From an uncultured Flavobacteriaceae bacterium (GTDB taxonomy: Bacteria > Bacteroidota > Bacteroidia > Flavobacteriales > Flavobacteriaceae), in assembly GCA_937944485.1 (NCBI GenBank), contig CALDYU010000001.1, forward strand, positions 1 to 64,000: a stretch of DNA of 64,000 nucleotides, in the 5' to 3' direction. Below, piece after piece: positions 53,151-63,890 of this stretch (the stretch's first letter is position 1; each line of letters begins with the position of its first letter). Below the pieces are notes generated by a model. That model saw only the letters and a program-made list of their open reading frames with translations. It ran no database searches and was not told the origin of the DNA. The position numbers and the translations under genes are program-made.

Positions 53151-54683
53151 TCACTCCCACTCTATCGTTGCTGGGGGTTTTGAGCTTATATCATATACGA
53201 CACGATTCACTCCAGGGACTTTATTAATGATATCATTTGATGTTTTCTGCAAAAACTCATACGGTAAATTTACCCAATCAGCTGTCATACCATCAGTACT
53301 TTCAACCGCTCGTAAAGCTACACATTTTTCGTAAGTACGCTCATCACCCATTACTCCTACACTATTGACAGGCAATAACATAGCACCGGCTTGCCATACT
53401 TTATCATACAAACCCCAGTCACGGAGTCCGTTAATAAATATATGATCAACATCTTGTAAAATAGCTACTTTTTCTCGCGTAATATCACCCAAAATTCGAA
53501 TTGCTAAGCCAGGACCTGGAAAAGGATGCCTTCCCAATAATTCATGATCCAATCCCATGCTAGCTCCTACTCTTCGCACTTCGTCTTTAAATAGCATTTT
53601 CAAGGGTTCTACCACTTTCAATTTCATATAATCTGGCAATCCACCAACATTATGATGGCTCTTTATTGTTGCGGAAGGACCGCCCGTCGCCGAAACTGAC
53701 TCAATCACATCAGGATAAATCGTACCCTGTGCTAACCAATTTGCTCCCTCCACCAGTTTCGATTCATCATCAAATACCTCAACAAAAACACGACCGATGA
53801 TTTTTCTTTTCTTCTCTGGATCGCTCTCTCCAGCCAATTCATCCAAAAAGCGTGCCGAAGCATCTACACCCTTGACATTAAGACCCATACCTTCATACTG
53901 TTTCAGTACACCGTCAAACTCATTTTTACGAAGCAAACCGTTATTTACAAATATGCAATGTAGGTTTGAACCAATTGCTTTATGAAGCAATACGGCAGCT
54001 ACCGAAGAATCTACACCACCTGATAAGCCTAAGATTACTTTTTCATCACCGAGCTTCTCTTTGAGATCAGAAACTGTGGTTTCTACGAAAGCATCAGGGG
54101 TCCAAGTTTGTTCGATTCCTGCAATATGAACTAAGAAATTCTCTAACAATTGCTTTCCATCTGTAGAATGATATACTTCAGGATGGAATTGTATGCCGTA
54201 GGTTTCCTCTCCTTCGAACTTAAAAGCGGCATTTTCTACATCATGTGTACTTGCTAAAAGCACTGCGTTTTCAGGAAGTTGTTTAATGGTATCGGCATGG
54301 CTCATCCAAACTTGGCTTCCATTGTTAACACTAGCTAAAAATGGGTTTCCTGTTTGAACATGGGCAAGATTTGCGCGACCGTATTCACGCGTATTCGACT
54401 TCTCAACTTTACCGCCATTAAAATGTGCTAAATACTGCGCTCCGTAACAAACACCTAATAAAGGCTTCTTACCTCTAATTGCTGACAAATCAGGATGTGG
54501 AGCGTCATCGGCTCTCACCGAATACGGTGAACCTGAAAGTATCACAGCCTTGTATTCAGAAAGGTCTTTCGGAGGCTTATTAAAAGGTTTTATTTCAGAG
54601 AAAATATTCAACTCTCGAACACGTCTACCAATGAGTTGGGTATACTGTGAACCGAAGTCTAGAATCAGGACTTTGTTTTGCAT
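53151..54683 (-). CDS. guaA: GMP synthase (glutamine-hydrolysing)
   Basis: [60 protein letters not shown]. Confidence 0.97.
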   Translation of the reverse strand: MQNKVLILDFGSQYTQLIGRRVRELNIFSEIKPFNKPPKDLSEYKAVILSGSPYSVRADDAPHPDLSAIRGKKPLLGVCYGAQYLAHFNGGKVEKSNTREYGRANLAHVQTGNPFLASVNNGSQVWMSHADTIKQLPENAVLLASTHDVENAAFKFEGEETYGIQFHPEVYHSTDGKQLLENFLVHIAGIEQTWTPDAFVETTVSDLKEKLGDEKVILGLSGGVDSSVAAVLLHKAIGSNLHCIFVNNGLLRKNEFDGVLKQYEGMGLNVKGVDASARFLDELAGESDPEKKRKIIGRVFVEVFDDESKLVEGANWLAQGTIYPDVIESVSATGGPSATIKSHHNVGGLPDYMKLKVVEPLKMLFKDEVRRVGASMGLDHELLGRHPFPGPGLAIRILGDITREKVAILQDVDHIFINGLRDWGLYDKVWQAGAMLLPVNSVGVMGDERTYEKCVALRAVESTDGMTADWVNLPYEFLQKTSNDIINKVPGVNRVVYDISSKPPATIEWE

Positions 54684-54796
54684 GGGCAAAAATAGGAAAA
54701 TCGAAAATTTGAAGAAGTGTTCTTTCTAGATATTTGTAATAGGTTTTTAACAAACTTATATTCTCAAAAAAGTCAACTTCGTTTCACTATAAAAAA

Positions 54797-54895
54797 GAAA
54801 AGCTCGGGAACCACCCCGAGCTATTTTTGTTGAATCGATGTTAGTCATCGAAATCAACCAACCAAACAAACTAATCTAAACCTATTATTATGCCT
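54797..54895 (-). ncRNA. Candidate small RNA A ending at the hairpin terminator
   Basis: Shares an upstream segment (GTTTAG...GGTTGG..TTGATTT.GATG) plus the identical hairpin with the 58678-58735 locus; CGTCTAA precedes the conserved segment. Confidence 0.4.
54801..54822. terminator. Hairpin copy A (AGCTCGGG-AACCAC-CCCGAGCT)
   Basis: 8-bp perfect stem, 6-nt loop; minus-strand read is followed by TTTTCTTTTTT. Identical hairpin at 58683-58704. Confidence 0.75.
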
Positions 54896-55269
54896 CTTTA
54901 GACGCTTAACTTTCACAAAACTTTCATTTTAATACGTTAAATTTTGTTAAAACGAAATCTTTTTATTTACTCAAAAAAATGAGTATAGAATAAGTCTATT
55001 TGAAATAAATAGACACCTTGTATCTGCCGTATTTCTTCTATCAAGACATTATCTTATCCATTCTAGACCGTAAAACGAAAAAACAATTACGATTGTAGGT
55101 CTACACTCACATTTATCGTTTTGTTAACAACGCCATATAAAAAATAGTTCTTTCTTGCAGTCAAATCAAACCAACCAACGAATTGAGTATTGCTGGAAAA
55201 CTGCACGTAAAAAACCAAACCATTTGCCACTAATTCAACTCGATATTTAAAAATTTTAGTTGGTAGTTC

Positions 55270-57735
55270 TTGCAAATTTTACGAACCAAAACCCGAACCA
55301 GTTTGACAAACAAAATCTATTGCATATCAATTTTTCTAGCCCTTTTTTTTCAAGGATTTGCAAAAAACAACACCAACCCTCTGGTCAATTCAAAACTACT
55401 TTATCAATCTTCCGATTATACCATCAGTGGTTATATTACAGAAACTGGCAGTGGAGAAAACCTTTTAGGCGTTTCCGTTTATGTTCCTGAGTTGAAGCTA
55501 GGAACGACTTCGAATGACTACGGATTCTTTTCATTAACCCTTCCCGAAGGAAGCCATGAGGTTTATATTTCGTACATCGGATATGGCACGGAGATTAAAA
55601 AATTAGAACTAAGCAAAGACACCGTATGGACTGTTGAATTGACCACTTCCACAGAATCATTAGAAGAAGTTATAGTCACAGCAGATGAAAAAGTCAAGGA
55701 GAGTAAAGTAACACAAATGAGTACCGTGAAGATTAATCCATCGGTTATTCAAGATGTGCCTGCACTTTTAGGAGAAAAAGATGTTTTAAAGACGCTGCAA
55801 CTACTTCCTGGTATTCAGGCGGGGTCTGAAGGTAGTTCGGGTTTCTTCGTTCGTGGGGGTACTCCTGATCAAAACCTTATCGTTCTAGATGATGCTGTAG
55901 TTTATAATTCCAATCATCTCTTCGGATTCTTTTCTGTTTTTAACGGTGATGCCATAAAATCGGTTGAAGCTTTCAAAGGTGGTTTCCCTGCCCGTTTTGG
56001 CGGGAGGTTATCTTCAGTAATCAAAATCGATATGAAAGATGGTAACAAAGAAAAGATTGCCGGAAAGTTCAATATCGGCCTAATTTCCTCTTCAGTGTTA
56101 CTGGAAGGTCCAATTAACAAGGGGAAAACATCTTTCATAGTTAGTGGACGGCGTACCTATGCTGATATTTTGGCACGTCCATTTATTAAAGCAGAAACTG
56201 ACGGTGAGGGAGCCGGCGGGTACTATTTTGCAGATCTCAATTTTAAAATCCATCATATTTTTAGCCCCAAAGACAAAATCTATTGGAGTAATTATTATGG
56301 AAGAGATAAATTCTATGGGGAAACAAATGAGCAAAATTATGAAGATAAAGTTCGCCTCGGCTGGGGAAATATTACCTCAACCCTACGTTGGAATCATCAA
56401 TACAATAACAAACTTTTCTCAAACACCTCACTTATTTTTAGCAACTATGAATTTAAGGTGACAGGTGATTTTAAAGAGACGTTTCAAGATGGTGAAGTTG
56501 AAGAATCATTCTTTAGAACCAGTTCAGGAATAAATGATTATACATTGAAAACCGATTTTGATTATTTTCCTAATAGTAAACACAGCATTAAGTTTGGCGC
56601 ATTGGCCACCAATCACAAATTTAAGCCACAACGCATTTTAATCAAAGACGATTTCGCCGGCAATGTTGATGCCACCCAAGAGCTCAACTCTTTTGAAGGA
56701 GCTGTATATTTGGAAGATGATTGGAAACTTACGGATAAATTGCGAGTATCCCCTGGGTTTAGATTGAGCTATTTTAAACAAGCTGTCAAACAATATATAA
56801 ATCCAGAACCACGCCTGGCACTTGCCTATAATTATAAGCCAGATTTAGCCTTTAAGGCCTCCTATACTCGAATGAATCAGTACATTCATTTGTTATCTAG
56901 TTCGGGCATCGGGCTCCCCACGGATTTATGGGTTTCTTCTACAGACAGAGTAAAACCGCAGACCTCACAACAGTTCGCTATTGGAGTAGCTAAAGATTTT
57001 TTTGATAAGGATTACTCGATTACCGTGGAAGGGTATTACAAAACTATGGATGATGTCATAGCTTATAAGGAGGGAGCCTCTTTTTTAGCTATTGAAGATT
57101 TAGAAGATGGTAAGACCACTAATTGGGAAGATAATATTACATCAGGACAAGGATGGGCCTACGGCGGAGAAATTCTGTTAAGAAAACAAACCGGTAAACT
57201 TACCGGATGGCTGGGCTATACCATTGCTTGGTCTGAACGGCAATTTGATGAATTGAATTTAGGAAAGAAATTCTTTGATCGTTATGACCGGCGACACGAC
57301 ATTTCATTAGTGAGTATATACAAGCCACATGACCGTATCACACTTTCCGCAACTTGGGTATTTGCTACCGGCAACAATTATACTTTGCCAAATTTGCAAC
57401 GTTTAGATACTCCTGACGGGTTTCCAATTCAAAATTCCAGCAATTTCTTTGATGGTGCTACCCAACAGTTTTCTACGCAACGAAATAACTTTAGAGGCGA
57501 ATCAAGCCATCGTTTAGACTTAGGGGTACAGTTTCATAAAAAACTAAAAAAAGGGCGCGAACGTACTTGGGGCTTTTCTTTATATAACAGTTATGCTCGG
57601 CAAAATCCGTTTATCTATACTACAGGAGAATCTCGTTATGATTTTGACGACCCGAATGCCACAGTAGAAAACGAACTCACTAGAACCTCTGTACTGATGT
57701 TGATTCCGTCATTTAACTACACTTATAAATTTTAA
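55270..57735 (+). CDS. TonB-dependent receptor with carboxypeptidase-regulatory-like domain
   Basis: 821 aa; YTISGYITETGSGENLLGVSVYVPELKLGTTSNDYGFFSL, VPALLGEKDVLKTLQLLPGIQAGSEGSSGFFVRGG plug; start codon uncertain (TTG). Confidence 0.92.
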   Translation: MQILRTKTRTSLTNKIYCISIFLALFFQGFAKNNTNPLVNSKLLYQSSDYTISGYITETGSGENLLGVSVYVPELKLGTTSNDYGFFSLTLPEGSHEVYISYIGYGTEIKKLELSKDTVWTVELTTSTESLEEVIVTADEKVKESKVTQMSTVKINPSVIQDVPALLGEKDVLKTLQLLPGIQAGSEGSSGFFVRGGTPDQNLIVLDDAVVYNSNHLFGFFSVFNGDAIKSVEAFKGGFPARFGGRLSSVIKIDMKDGNKEKIAGKFNIGLISSSVLLEGPINKGKTSFIVSGRRTYADILARPFIKAETDGEGAGGYYFADLNFKIHHIFSPKDKIYWSNYYGRDKFYGETNEQNYEDKVRLGWGNITSTLRWNHQYNNKLFSNTSLIFSNYEFKVTGDFKETFQDGEVEESFFRTSSGINDYTLKTDFDYFPNSKHSIKFGALATNHKFKPQRILIKDDFAGNVDATQELNSFEGAVYLEDDWKLTDKLRVSPGFRLSYFKQAVKQYINPEPRLALAYNYKPDLAFKASYTRMNQYIHLLSSSGIGLPTDLWVSSTDRVKPQTSQQFAIGVAKDFFDKDYSITVEGYYKTMDDVIAYKEGASFLAIEDLEDGKTTNWEDNITSGQGWAYGGEILLRKQTGKLTGWLGYTIAWSERQFDELNLGKKFFDRYDRRHDISLVSIYKPHDRITLSATWVFATGNNYTLPNLQRLDTPDGFPIQNSSNFFDGATQQFSTQRNNFRGESSHRLDLGVQFHKKLKKGRERTWGFSLYNSYARQNPFIYTTGESRYDFDDPNATVENELTRTSVLMLIPSFNYTYKF

Positions 57736-57738
57736 GCT

Positions 57739-58629
57739 ATGAAAAAGTATATCCTATTTTTTATTGCAACCTTAACGCTATGCGCTGCCTGCCAAAAAGT
57801 TGTAGATGCAGATGAATTACTAGATACAGAGGCCAAGGTATTTATAAGGGGATATATATCTCCTCAAGATACTGTTCTTCGCGTTCATGTATCAAAGGCA
57901 CTTCCCGCTTTTGGCACCCCTTTGAGCGTCCGAGACCAAGAAGCCAACCAAGAGAAATTCTTAATCAAAGATGCACAGGTTACTATTTCAGATGAAGCTG
58001 GCAATAGTTCTAATTTATCATATTCTGAAGAAGATAGAACCTACTTGGCAGATGCTAGTACTTTGGCCATTGTAGCGAATCAAGATTATTTTTTAAGAGT
58101 ACTCGTGGATGGACAGGAATACAATTCTTTCTGTACTATTCCGACTAAGGTTCCCGAAATAAATGAACGAATTAATCTAAGGGATGATAATTTTGGCGGA
58201 CGGGAGGTTGATATCAATCTTTCTTTTGAAGATATTCTAGGTGAACAAAATTTTTATGTTTTAGGCGGTTTGGTCACCACAACTGTTCAATTTGAAGGTG
58301 AAGAACCGTCAACCTTCTCTTTCTCCCTATTTTTTGATACAGATGAATTTTTACGAGACAATCTAGTCGATGGAAATACATTGAGCGGTAATACACTGGA
58401 ATACATCGGGAATGACACGGAAGTTATAGCAACTACAATCACTCTTCAATTGGCAAATGTTGAAGAAACCTTATTTCAAAACTTGAAAACAGCCTCTACC
58501 AATAGTGATGTCGATGGTAATCCCTTTGTGGAATATGCCATTGCTCCAAATAATATTCAAGAAGAAGGTGCGGTTGGCGTATTTGCTGGGTACAACCTTA
58601 CAGAAAAAGAAATTGAATTAATGTTGTAA
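57739..58629 (+). CDS. DUF4249-like lipoprotein paired with the TonB receptor
   Basis: 296 aa; lipobox LTLCAACQKVVD; 3 nt after the TonB receptor. Confidence 0.82.
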   Translation: MKKYILFFIATLTLCAACQKVVDADELLDTEAKVFIRGYISPQDTVLRVHVSKALPAFGTPLSVRDQEANQEKFLIKDAQVTISDEAGNSSNLSYSEEDRTYLADASTLAIVANQDYFLRVLVDGQEYNSFCTIPTKVPEINERINLRDDNFGGREVDINLSFEDILGEQNFYVLGGLVTTTVQFEGEEPSTFSFSLFFDTDEFLRDNLVDGNTLSGNTLEYIGNDTEVIATTITLQLANVEETLFQNLKTASTNSDVDGNPFVEYAIAPNNIQEEGAVGVFAGYNLTEKEIELML

Positions 58630-58677
58630 ACAGGATTGTACTAAACATTAAATAATCAAATCGAGACTTCATTCAAA

Positions 58678-58735
58678 TTAAAAGCTCGGGAACCACCCCG
58701 AGCTTTCATCAAAATCAAAAACCAACCTAAACACT
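58678..58735 (-). ncRNA. Candidate small RNA B ending at the hairpin terminator
   Basis: Minus strand CAATAGTGTTTAGGTTGGTTTTTGATTTTGATGAAAGCTCGGGGTGGTTCCCGAGCTTTT, related to the 54797-54895 locus. Confidence 0.35.
58683..58704. terminator. Hairpin copy B (AGCTCGGG-AACCAC-CCCGAGCT)
   Basis: Identical 22 nt to 54801-54822; minus-strand read followed by TTTT; also positioned to terminate the plus-strand TonB/DUF4249 operon. Confidence 0.75.
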
Positions 58736-58874
58736 ATTGTTTGACGATTGATTATTTAACTAACTCAAATAAACAATCATAGCAATTTTTTTATATAACA
58801 ACCATGTTTTAAAAAACCCTACTTCAAATTGCATTTTTTTTAGAAAGTTTGAAAATATGTTTTCAAACGCCAGT

Positions 58875-60476
58875 TTAAATGGTAACGATACTAAACTTCA
58901 ATTTTAAAGGATCTAAGGCCTTCATTAAGGTAGGAATTAGTTCTTCACCCCATTCTAAATACAATTCAGAAAAATTTTGATTCCTTTCCTGAAGAGATTG
59001 ATTCGGAAACAATTCATTCTGAATTTCGGTCATTCGAATTACATGATCTTTTAACTTTCGTTTTTGCGCTTTCAAGAGTCGTTTTTCAAGATGCTGCAGT
59101 CCCTTTTTTTGTTTTATTTCTTGCGCTTTTACGGCGCTCAAAAAAGAGAGGTCTGTTTCTTCAGCAAGCACATAAAGCGCCTTGAACTGGTCTTCTAATA
59201 ATTCTTTTTGCGGACTAAAATCAATATCTATATTCGAAATAGTCCTTATTTTCTTATTGATAAAGCTTGTTTGTTTTAAAAAAAGATCAACCACTTCAAC
59301 TTTCATCTTTTGCAATCTTTTACGCTGCTTTTCAGTAAGCACTAAGGCAGAATTTCGTAGAAGCAACATCGGAAAAGGCACCTTCATCGCAGCGAACATC
59401 CCTTTCAACTCTAACCAATAAGCAAGCTCACCACCACCACCAATATAACAGAGATTAGGTAAAATTACTTCTTGATATAACGGACGCGCAATCACATTTG
59501 GGGAGAATCGTTCAGGAAAGGCTTCAATTTCTTCACTCAACTCATTGGGCCTCCATGTAATGTTTGAATCTATTACCTTATAGTTTTCATCACTCTTAAC
59601 AATACGTTTACGATCGTTCTTCGTGAGGTAGAAATAGTTTATTTCACGCGGATTCACTTGAATCTTATAATTGTCAGCTATAGTGCTCAGATGTTGTATC
59701 GTATGAGTGACTTTCTCATGAGAAAGCTGCTCAAAAATGTCTTTTTTTATATAGGGTACTAATTGTTGCTTTAAAACTTTATCATCACCATCAACTATCA
59801 CTAAACCATATTCACCAAACAAGGCATTCGCCAAATAGCGCGTTGCTTCAGTTAGCGTTTCATTTGCTAAATAAGCTTCTTTAAAAAGAGATTTTAAGTT
59901 TTTCGCATGTTTTGTGCTTCCTAATTCATTTGAAAAAGCTTCAAAAACTTCCTTTAAGCCAGCCGTGTTTAAATGACCTACAGCACCAGAAGCATCATGG
60001 TGCCAACGTAATCTTTTTCCTTTGAAATTAAAATAATTTATTTCATCGAAATCGTGATCTTCAGTTGCCATCCAGTATACTGGAATAAAATTATATTTGG
60101 GGTATTTCTTTTTAAGTTCAACAGTTAAATTAATGGTTGAAATTATTTTGTATAAAAAATACAAAGGTCCTGTAAAAACATTTAATTGATGCCCTGTAAC
60201 AACTGTAAAACTATGCGGTTCGTTAAGTTGTTTGATATTCGTTGAAGTTTTTTTAGTAAGCTTGGTGTTCACATATTGATTTTGAATAGCAGTATACAAA
60301 ATCGCTCTACTTTCAGCTGTGAAGTGTTTTACCTTTTCTTCTATTTGAGCTTCAAAATTTTCGAGCAGCGGAAAACGATTGTATAGTGGCTTCAGCTCTT
60401 CTTTTTGATCTACATAATCACAAATTAAATTCGAAAAATACCCAGTTTCCTCAAAGGATAAACAATCAACATCCAT
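58875..60476 (-). CDS. bshC: Bacillithiol biosynthesis cysteine-adding enzyme BshC
   Basis: VVTGHQLNVFTGPLYFLYKIISTINL, FIPVYWMATEDHDFDEINYFNFKGK; start refined to MDVDCLSF. Confidence 0.94.
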   Translation of the reverse strand: MDVDCLSFEETGYFSNLICDYVDQKEELKPLYNRFPLLENFEAQIEEKVKHFTAESRAILYTAIQNQYVNTKLTKKTSTNIKQLNEPHSFTVVTGHQLNVFTGPLYFLYKIISTINLTVELKKKYPKYNFIPVYWMATEDHDFDEINYFNFKGKRLRWHHDASGAVGHLNTAGLKEVFEAFSNELGSTKHAKNLKSLFKEAYLANETLTEATRYLANALFGEYGLVIVDGDDKVLKQQLVPYIKKDIFEQLSHEKVTHTIQHLSTIADNYKIQVNPREINYFYLTKNDRKRIVKSDENYKVIDSNITWRPNELSEEIEAFPERFSPNVIARPLYQEVILPNLCYIGGGGELAYWLELKGMFAAMKVPFPMLLLRNSALVLTEKQRKRLQKMKVEVVDLFLKQTSFINKKIRTISNIDIDFSPQKELLEDQFKALYVLAEETDLSFLSAVKAQEIKQKKGLQHLEKRLLKAQKRKLKDHVIRMTEIQNELFPNQSLQERNQNFSELYLEWGEELIPTLMKALDPLKLKFSIVTI

Positions 60477-60703
60477 AGTACCTATTAAAAACAAATTCCA
60501 TAAAAAAAAATTACAAATACCAAATTTCAATCACCACATTCGATCAGCTTGTAAAGATAAAAGACTTGAATTCTGTGCTTTGCTAAAATTACGTTAATTA
60601 CTGCAAACCTTTCATCTTAAAAATGAAACAAATCAAAGAATTAAGCTTAAGAAATTAATCTTTATTTACTACCTTACCCTTCGCTCAAAATTAAAAGAAC
60701 ACG

Positions 60704-63160
60704 ATGAAGCAACTACTACGCCTTAGCCTATTATTCATTTTAAACTACACCATTGCACAAGAAATAAAATCGCCTTCTGAGTTTTTGGGGTATGAATTAG
60801 GAACACAATTTACACGACATCATGAAGTGATTGATTACTATCAATACTTAGCGTCAGTCGCTAGTGATCGTATGCAATTACAAGAATATGGTAAAACCTA
60901 TGAACGACGACCCTTAGTGCTTGCCTATGTTTCTTCTGCTAATAATCTTAAGAATTTAGAAGAAATTCGAAAAGAACATCTAAAAAATACTACTGGTGAA
61001 GGTTCGCCAACAAAGGCCATAGTTTGGTTGAGTTATAACGTACATGGTAACGAAAGTGTGAGCACAGAAGCGTCAATGCAAACTATTTATGATTTACTTA
61101 CCAGTGAACAGAAATACCTAGAAAATACAGTGGTATTGATTGACCCCTGTATTAACCCTGACGGACGTGATCGTTATGTCAATTGGTATAATCAATTTAA
61201 GAATACACCTTATAATGTAGACCCTAATAGTAAAGAACATCATGAGGGTTGGTTGAATGGTAGAGCTAATCATTATATGTTTGACCTCAACAGAGATTGG
61301 GCTTGGCTTACCCAAGTTGAAAGCCAACAACGTTTGAAAGTATTTAAAGAGTGGTTACCGCACGTGCATGTTGATTTTCATGAGCAAGGGGTTGATAACC
61401 CATACTTCTTCGCTCCGGCTGCGGAACCCCTACATGAGGTTATTACCGATTTTCAAAGGGGGTTTCAAAAAACCATCGGAAAAAATCATGCGAAGTATTT
61501 CGATGCCAACGGTTGGTTTTATTTTACAAAAGAAGTCTTTGATTTATTATACCCAAGTTATGGGGACACCTACCCTACCTATAATGGTGGCATAGGCATG
61601 ACCTATGAGCAAGGAGGCAGTGGGCGTGCAGGTTTGGGTATTACAACAAGTATTGGCGATACGCTTACACTGAAAGATAGAATAGCGCATCATTATACTA
61701 CAGGAATCTCTACCGTTGAGGTGGCTTCCAAAAATGCGCAAAAATTAAATGACGAGTTCAAGAAATTTTATACCACAAAGAATTTTAAATACAAAAGTTA
61801 CGCCTTGAATGGGCATGCTGATAAATTAAAAGCTTTGAAAGCGCTTTTAACGAAACATGATATTCAATTTGAACAAGGTGCCAATGGTACCGCGAAAGGC
61901 TATACCTATCATACTGGCAAATATGGCAGTCTCAAAACTACACAACAAACTTTGGTAGTTTCTACGAATCAGCCTAAAGGAAAACTGGTAAAGGTACTTT
62001 TTGAACCTAAAACGATGCTCAGCGATTCATTAACTTATGATATTACGGCTTGGTCTTTACCCTATGCCTATGGCCTAGACGCTGTCGCTTCTGAGCAAAA
62101 AATACCGACTAGTTCAACTCTTCTCAGCAATGAGAACCCTATGTCGCAAATCGATCAAGAAAGCTATGCTTACGTTGCCAATTGGAAGAGCATGAATGAT
62201 GCTCGATTTTTAGCGGCCTTATTAAAAGCAAAAATTCGTGTACGCGTTGCCCATAAACCGTTTGCTCTTGATGGGCAAAGCCATGACCGCGGTAGCTTGA
62301 TCATCACACGCGCTGACAATAAAAATAACAAGCAATTTAATACGCAACTAAGTAGTATAGTAAAAGATCATGCGGTACAACTTACGTCTGTTCAGACCGG
62401 TTTTGTAGACAGGGGTAAAGATTTTGGTTCTGCCTATGTGCAAATGGTCGATGATTTAAAAATAGCGGTATTATCTGATGGTCCTACCTCAACATTACAG
62501 TTCGGTGAAATTTGGCATTTCTTTGAACAACAACTGAAATATCCTGTTTCTGTAATTGGCAGTAATTATATGAATCGTATCGATCTAGATACTTATGATA
62601 TTTTAATATTACCTAGCGGATGGGGCTACCAAACTTTTCTATCAGAAGATAAACTAAAGGCATTGAAAGAATGGGTCAGTAATGGTGGTAAACTAATTGC
62701 TATGGGGCGCGCTATTAAATCTTTAACGGGAGATAATGGCTTCTCGATAAAAGCAAAAACCGTAGCGAAGGATAGTACACAGCCTATACAACCTTTTGAC
62801 GGATCAGAGCGTGAACGTATTAAAAATGCAATTACTGGAGCTATTTTCAAAACAAAGGTCGATACAACACACCCGTTGGCTTATGGTTATGACAATAGTT
62901 ATTTTACTTTAAAACTAGGCGATGACGCTTATGAATATCTCAAACAAGGAAATGTGGTTTATTTAGAGGAAAATCAAAACAAACCCATGTCAGGTTTTGC
63001 AGGTAGCAAAGCGCAAGAGAAAATTGCAAAAACACTCGTGTATGGCGTAGAATATCATGGTCGTGGCAGTGTGATTTATATGGTTGATAATCCCTTATTT
63101 AGAGGATTTTGGGAAAACGGAAAGTTGTTTTTTGCTAACGCCCTGTTTATGGTGAATTAA
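60704..63160 (+). CDS. M14 family zinc carboxypeptidase
   Basis: 818 aa; NVHGNESVSTEASMQTIYDLL, INPDGRDRYVNWYN, HVDFHEQGVDNPYFFAPAAEPLH. Confidence 0.92.
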   Translation: MKQLLRLSLLFILNYTIAQEIKSPSEFLGYELGTQFTRHHEVIDYYQYLASVASDRMQLQEYGKTYERRPLVLAYVSSANNLKNLEEIRKEHLKNTTGEGSPTKAIVWLSYNVHGNESVSTEASMQTIYDLLTSEQKYLENTVVLIDPCINPDGRDRYVNWYNQFKNTPYNVDPNSKEHHEGWLNGRANHYMFDLNRDWAWLTQVESQQRLKVFKEWLPHVHVDFHEQGVDNPYFFAPAAEPLHEVITDFQRGFQKTIGKNHAKYFDANGWFYFTKEVFDLLYPSYGDTYPTYNGGIGMTYEQGGSGRAGLGITTSIGDTLTLKDRIAHHYTTGISTVEVASKNAQKLNDEFKKFYTTKNFKYKSYALNGHADKLKALKALLTKHDIQFEQGANGTAKGYTYHTGKYGSLKTTQQTLVVSTNQPKGKLVKVLFEPKTMLSDSLTYDITAWSLPYAYGLDAVASEQKIPTSSTLLSNENPMSQIDQESYAYVANWKSMNDARFLAALLKAKIRVRVAHKPFALDGQSHDRGSLIITRADNKNNKQFNTQLSSIVKDHAVQLTSVQTGFVDRGKDFGSAYVQMVDDLKIAVLSDGPTSTLQFGEIWHFFEQQLKYPVSVIGSNYMNRIDLDTYDILILPSGWGYQTFLSEDKLKALKEWVSNGGKLIAMGRAIKSLTGDNGFSIKAKTVAKDSTQPIQPFDGSERERIKNAITGAIFKTKVDTTHPLAYGYDNSYFTLKLGDDAYEYLKQGNVVYLEENQNKPMSGFAGSKAQEKIAKTLVYGVEYHGRGSVIYMVDNPLFRGFWENGKLFFANALFMVN

Positions 63161-63307
63161 TAGGTCTTTGTTGCATTTAATTTTTTGTTTCCTTTTAGGG
63201 TTACCTGCGCACTAAAAGATATTTTTCTATACCGTTTGCCTTTCTTAGAAGAAAACTGTATTCTTAAATACGCAATTAGCGTCAATCAATTCAAAAATCA
63301 AATAAAA

Positions 63308-63682
63308 ATGAAAGTAACACCCGAAAAAAATGAAAAGGTTGCCTCTATGATATTTGCATCCATTTATCCACTTTATCTAAATAGATTGGAGAAAAATGGT
63401 AGAACTAAAGAAGAACTCGACCAAGTTATTAAATGGTTTACTGGTTTTGATCAAGATGCTTTACAAACGCTTATTGATGAAAAAGCAACTTTCAAAACAT
63501 TTTTTCAAAAAGCTAAAATTCATAAGAACGCGCACATGATTAAAGGAGTCGTATGCGGTTATAGAATTGAAGAAATAGAAGATGAATTCGAATTGTATAA
63601 ACAATGTAGACAAATGGAAAAACTGATTGATGAATTGGCAAGAGGTCGTAAAATGGAAAAAATTTTACGTGAAGAAAAATAG
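63308..63682 (+). CDS. DUF2200 family protein
   Basis: MKVTPEKNEKVASMIFASIYPLYLNRLEKNGRTKEELDQVIKWFTGF; start refined. Confidence 0.9.
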   Translation: MKVTPEKNEKVASMIFASIYPLYLNRLEKNGRTKEELDQVIKWFTGFDQDALQTLIDEKATFKTFFQKAKIHKNAHMIKGVVCGYRIEEIEDEFELYKQCRQMEKLIDELARGRKMEKILREEK

Positions 63683-63757
63683 TTTTTTTAGTAAGAACCT
63701 GTGCAACAAACACAGTAGCTAAAAGCAATTTTGATCCTGTAATTTTTATTCCCAATA

Positions 63758-63890
63758 CTGTAGGCTTCCCTAAAAATAGGACAGCTTAAAATTAGAATTT
63801 TCTAACTTTAAATTTTTAACTGTCACATGAAAAAAAGCAAGTTTACAGAGAGCCAGATTATCAAGGCATAGAAAGAGAACTAACAATGGT
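63758..63890 (+). mobile_element. Degenerate IS3-like element 5' end (inverted-repeat-like sequence plus truncated orfA)
   Basis: TGTAGGCTTCCCTAAAAATAGGACAGC followed by ATG encoding MKKSKFTESQIIKA*KEN*, a typical IS3-family OrfA N-terminus with two in-frame stops. Confidence 0.7.
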
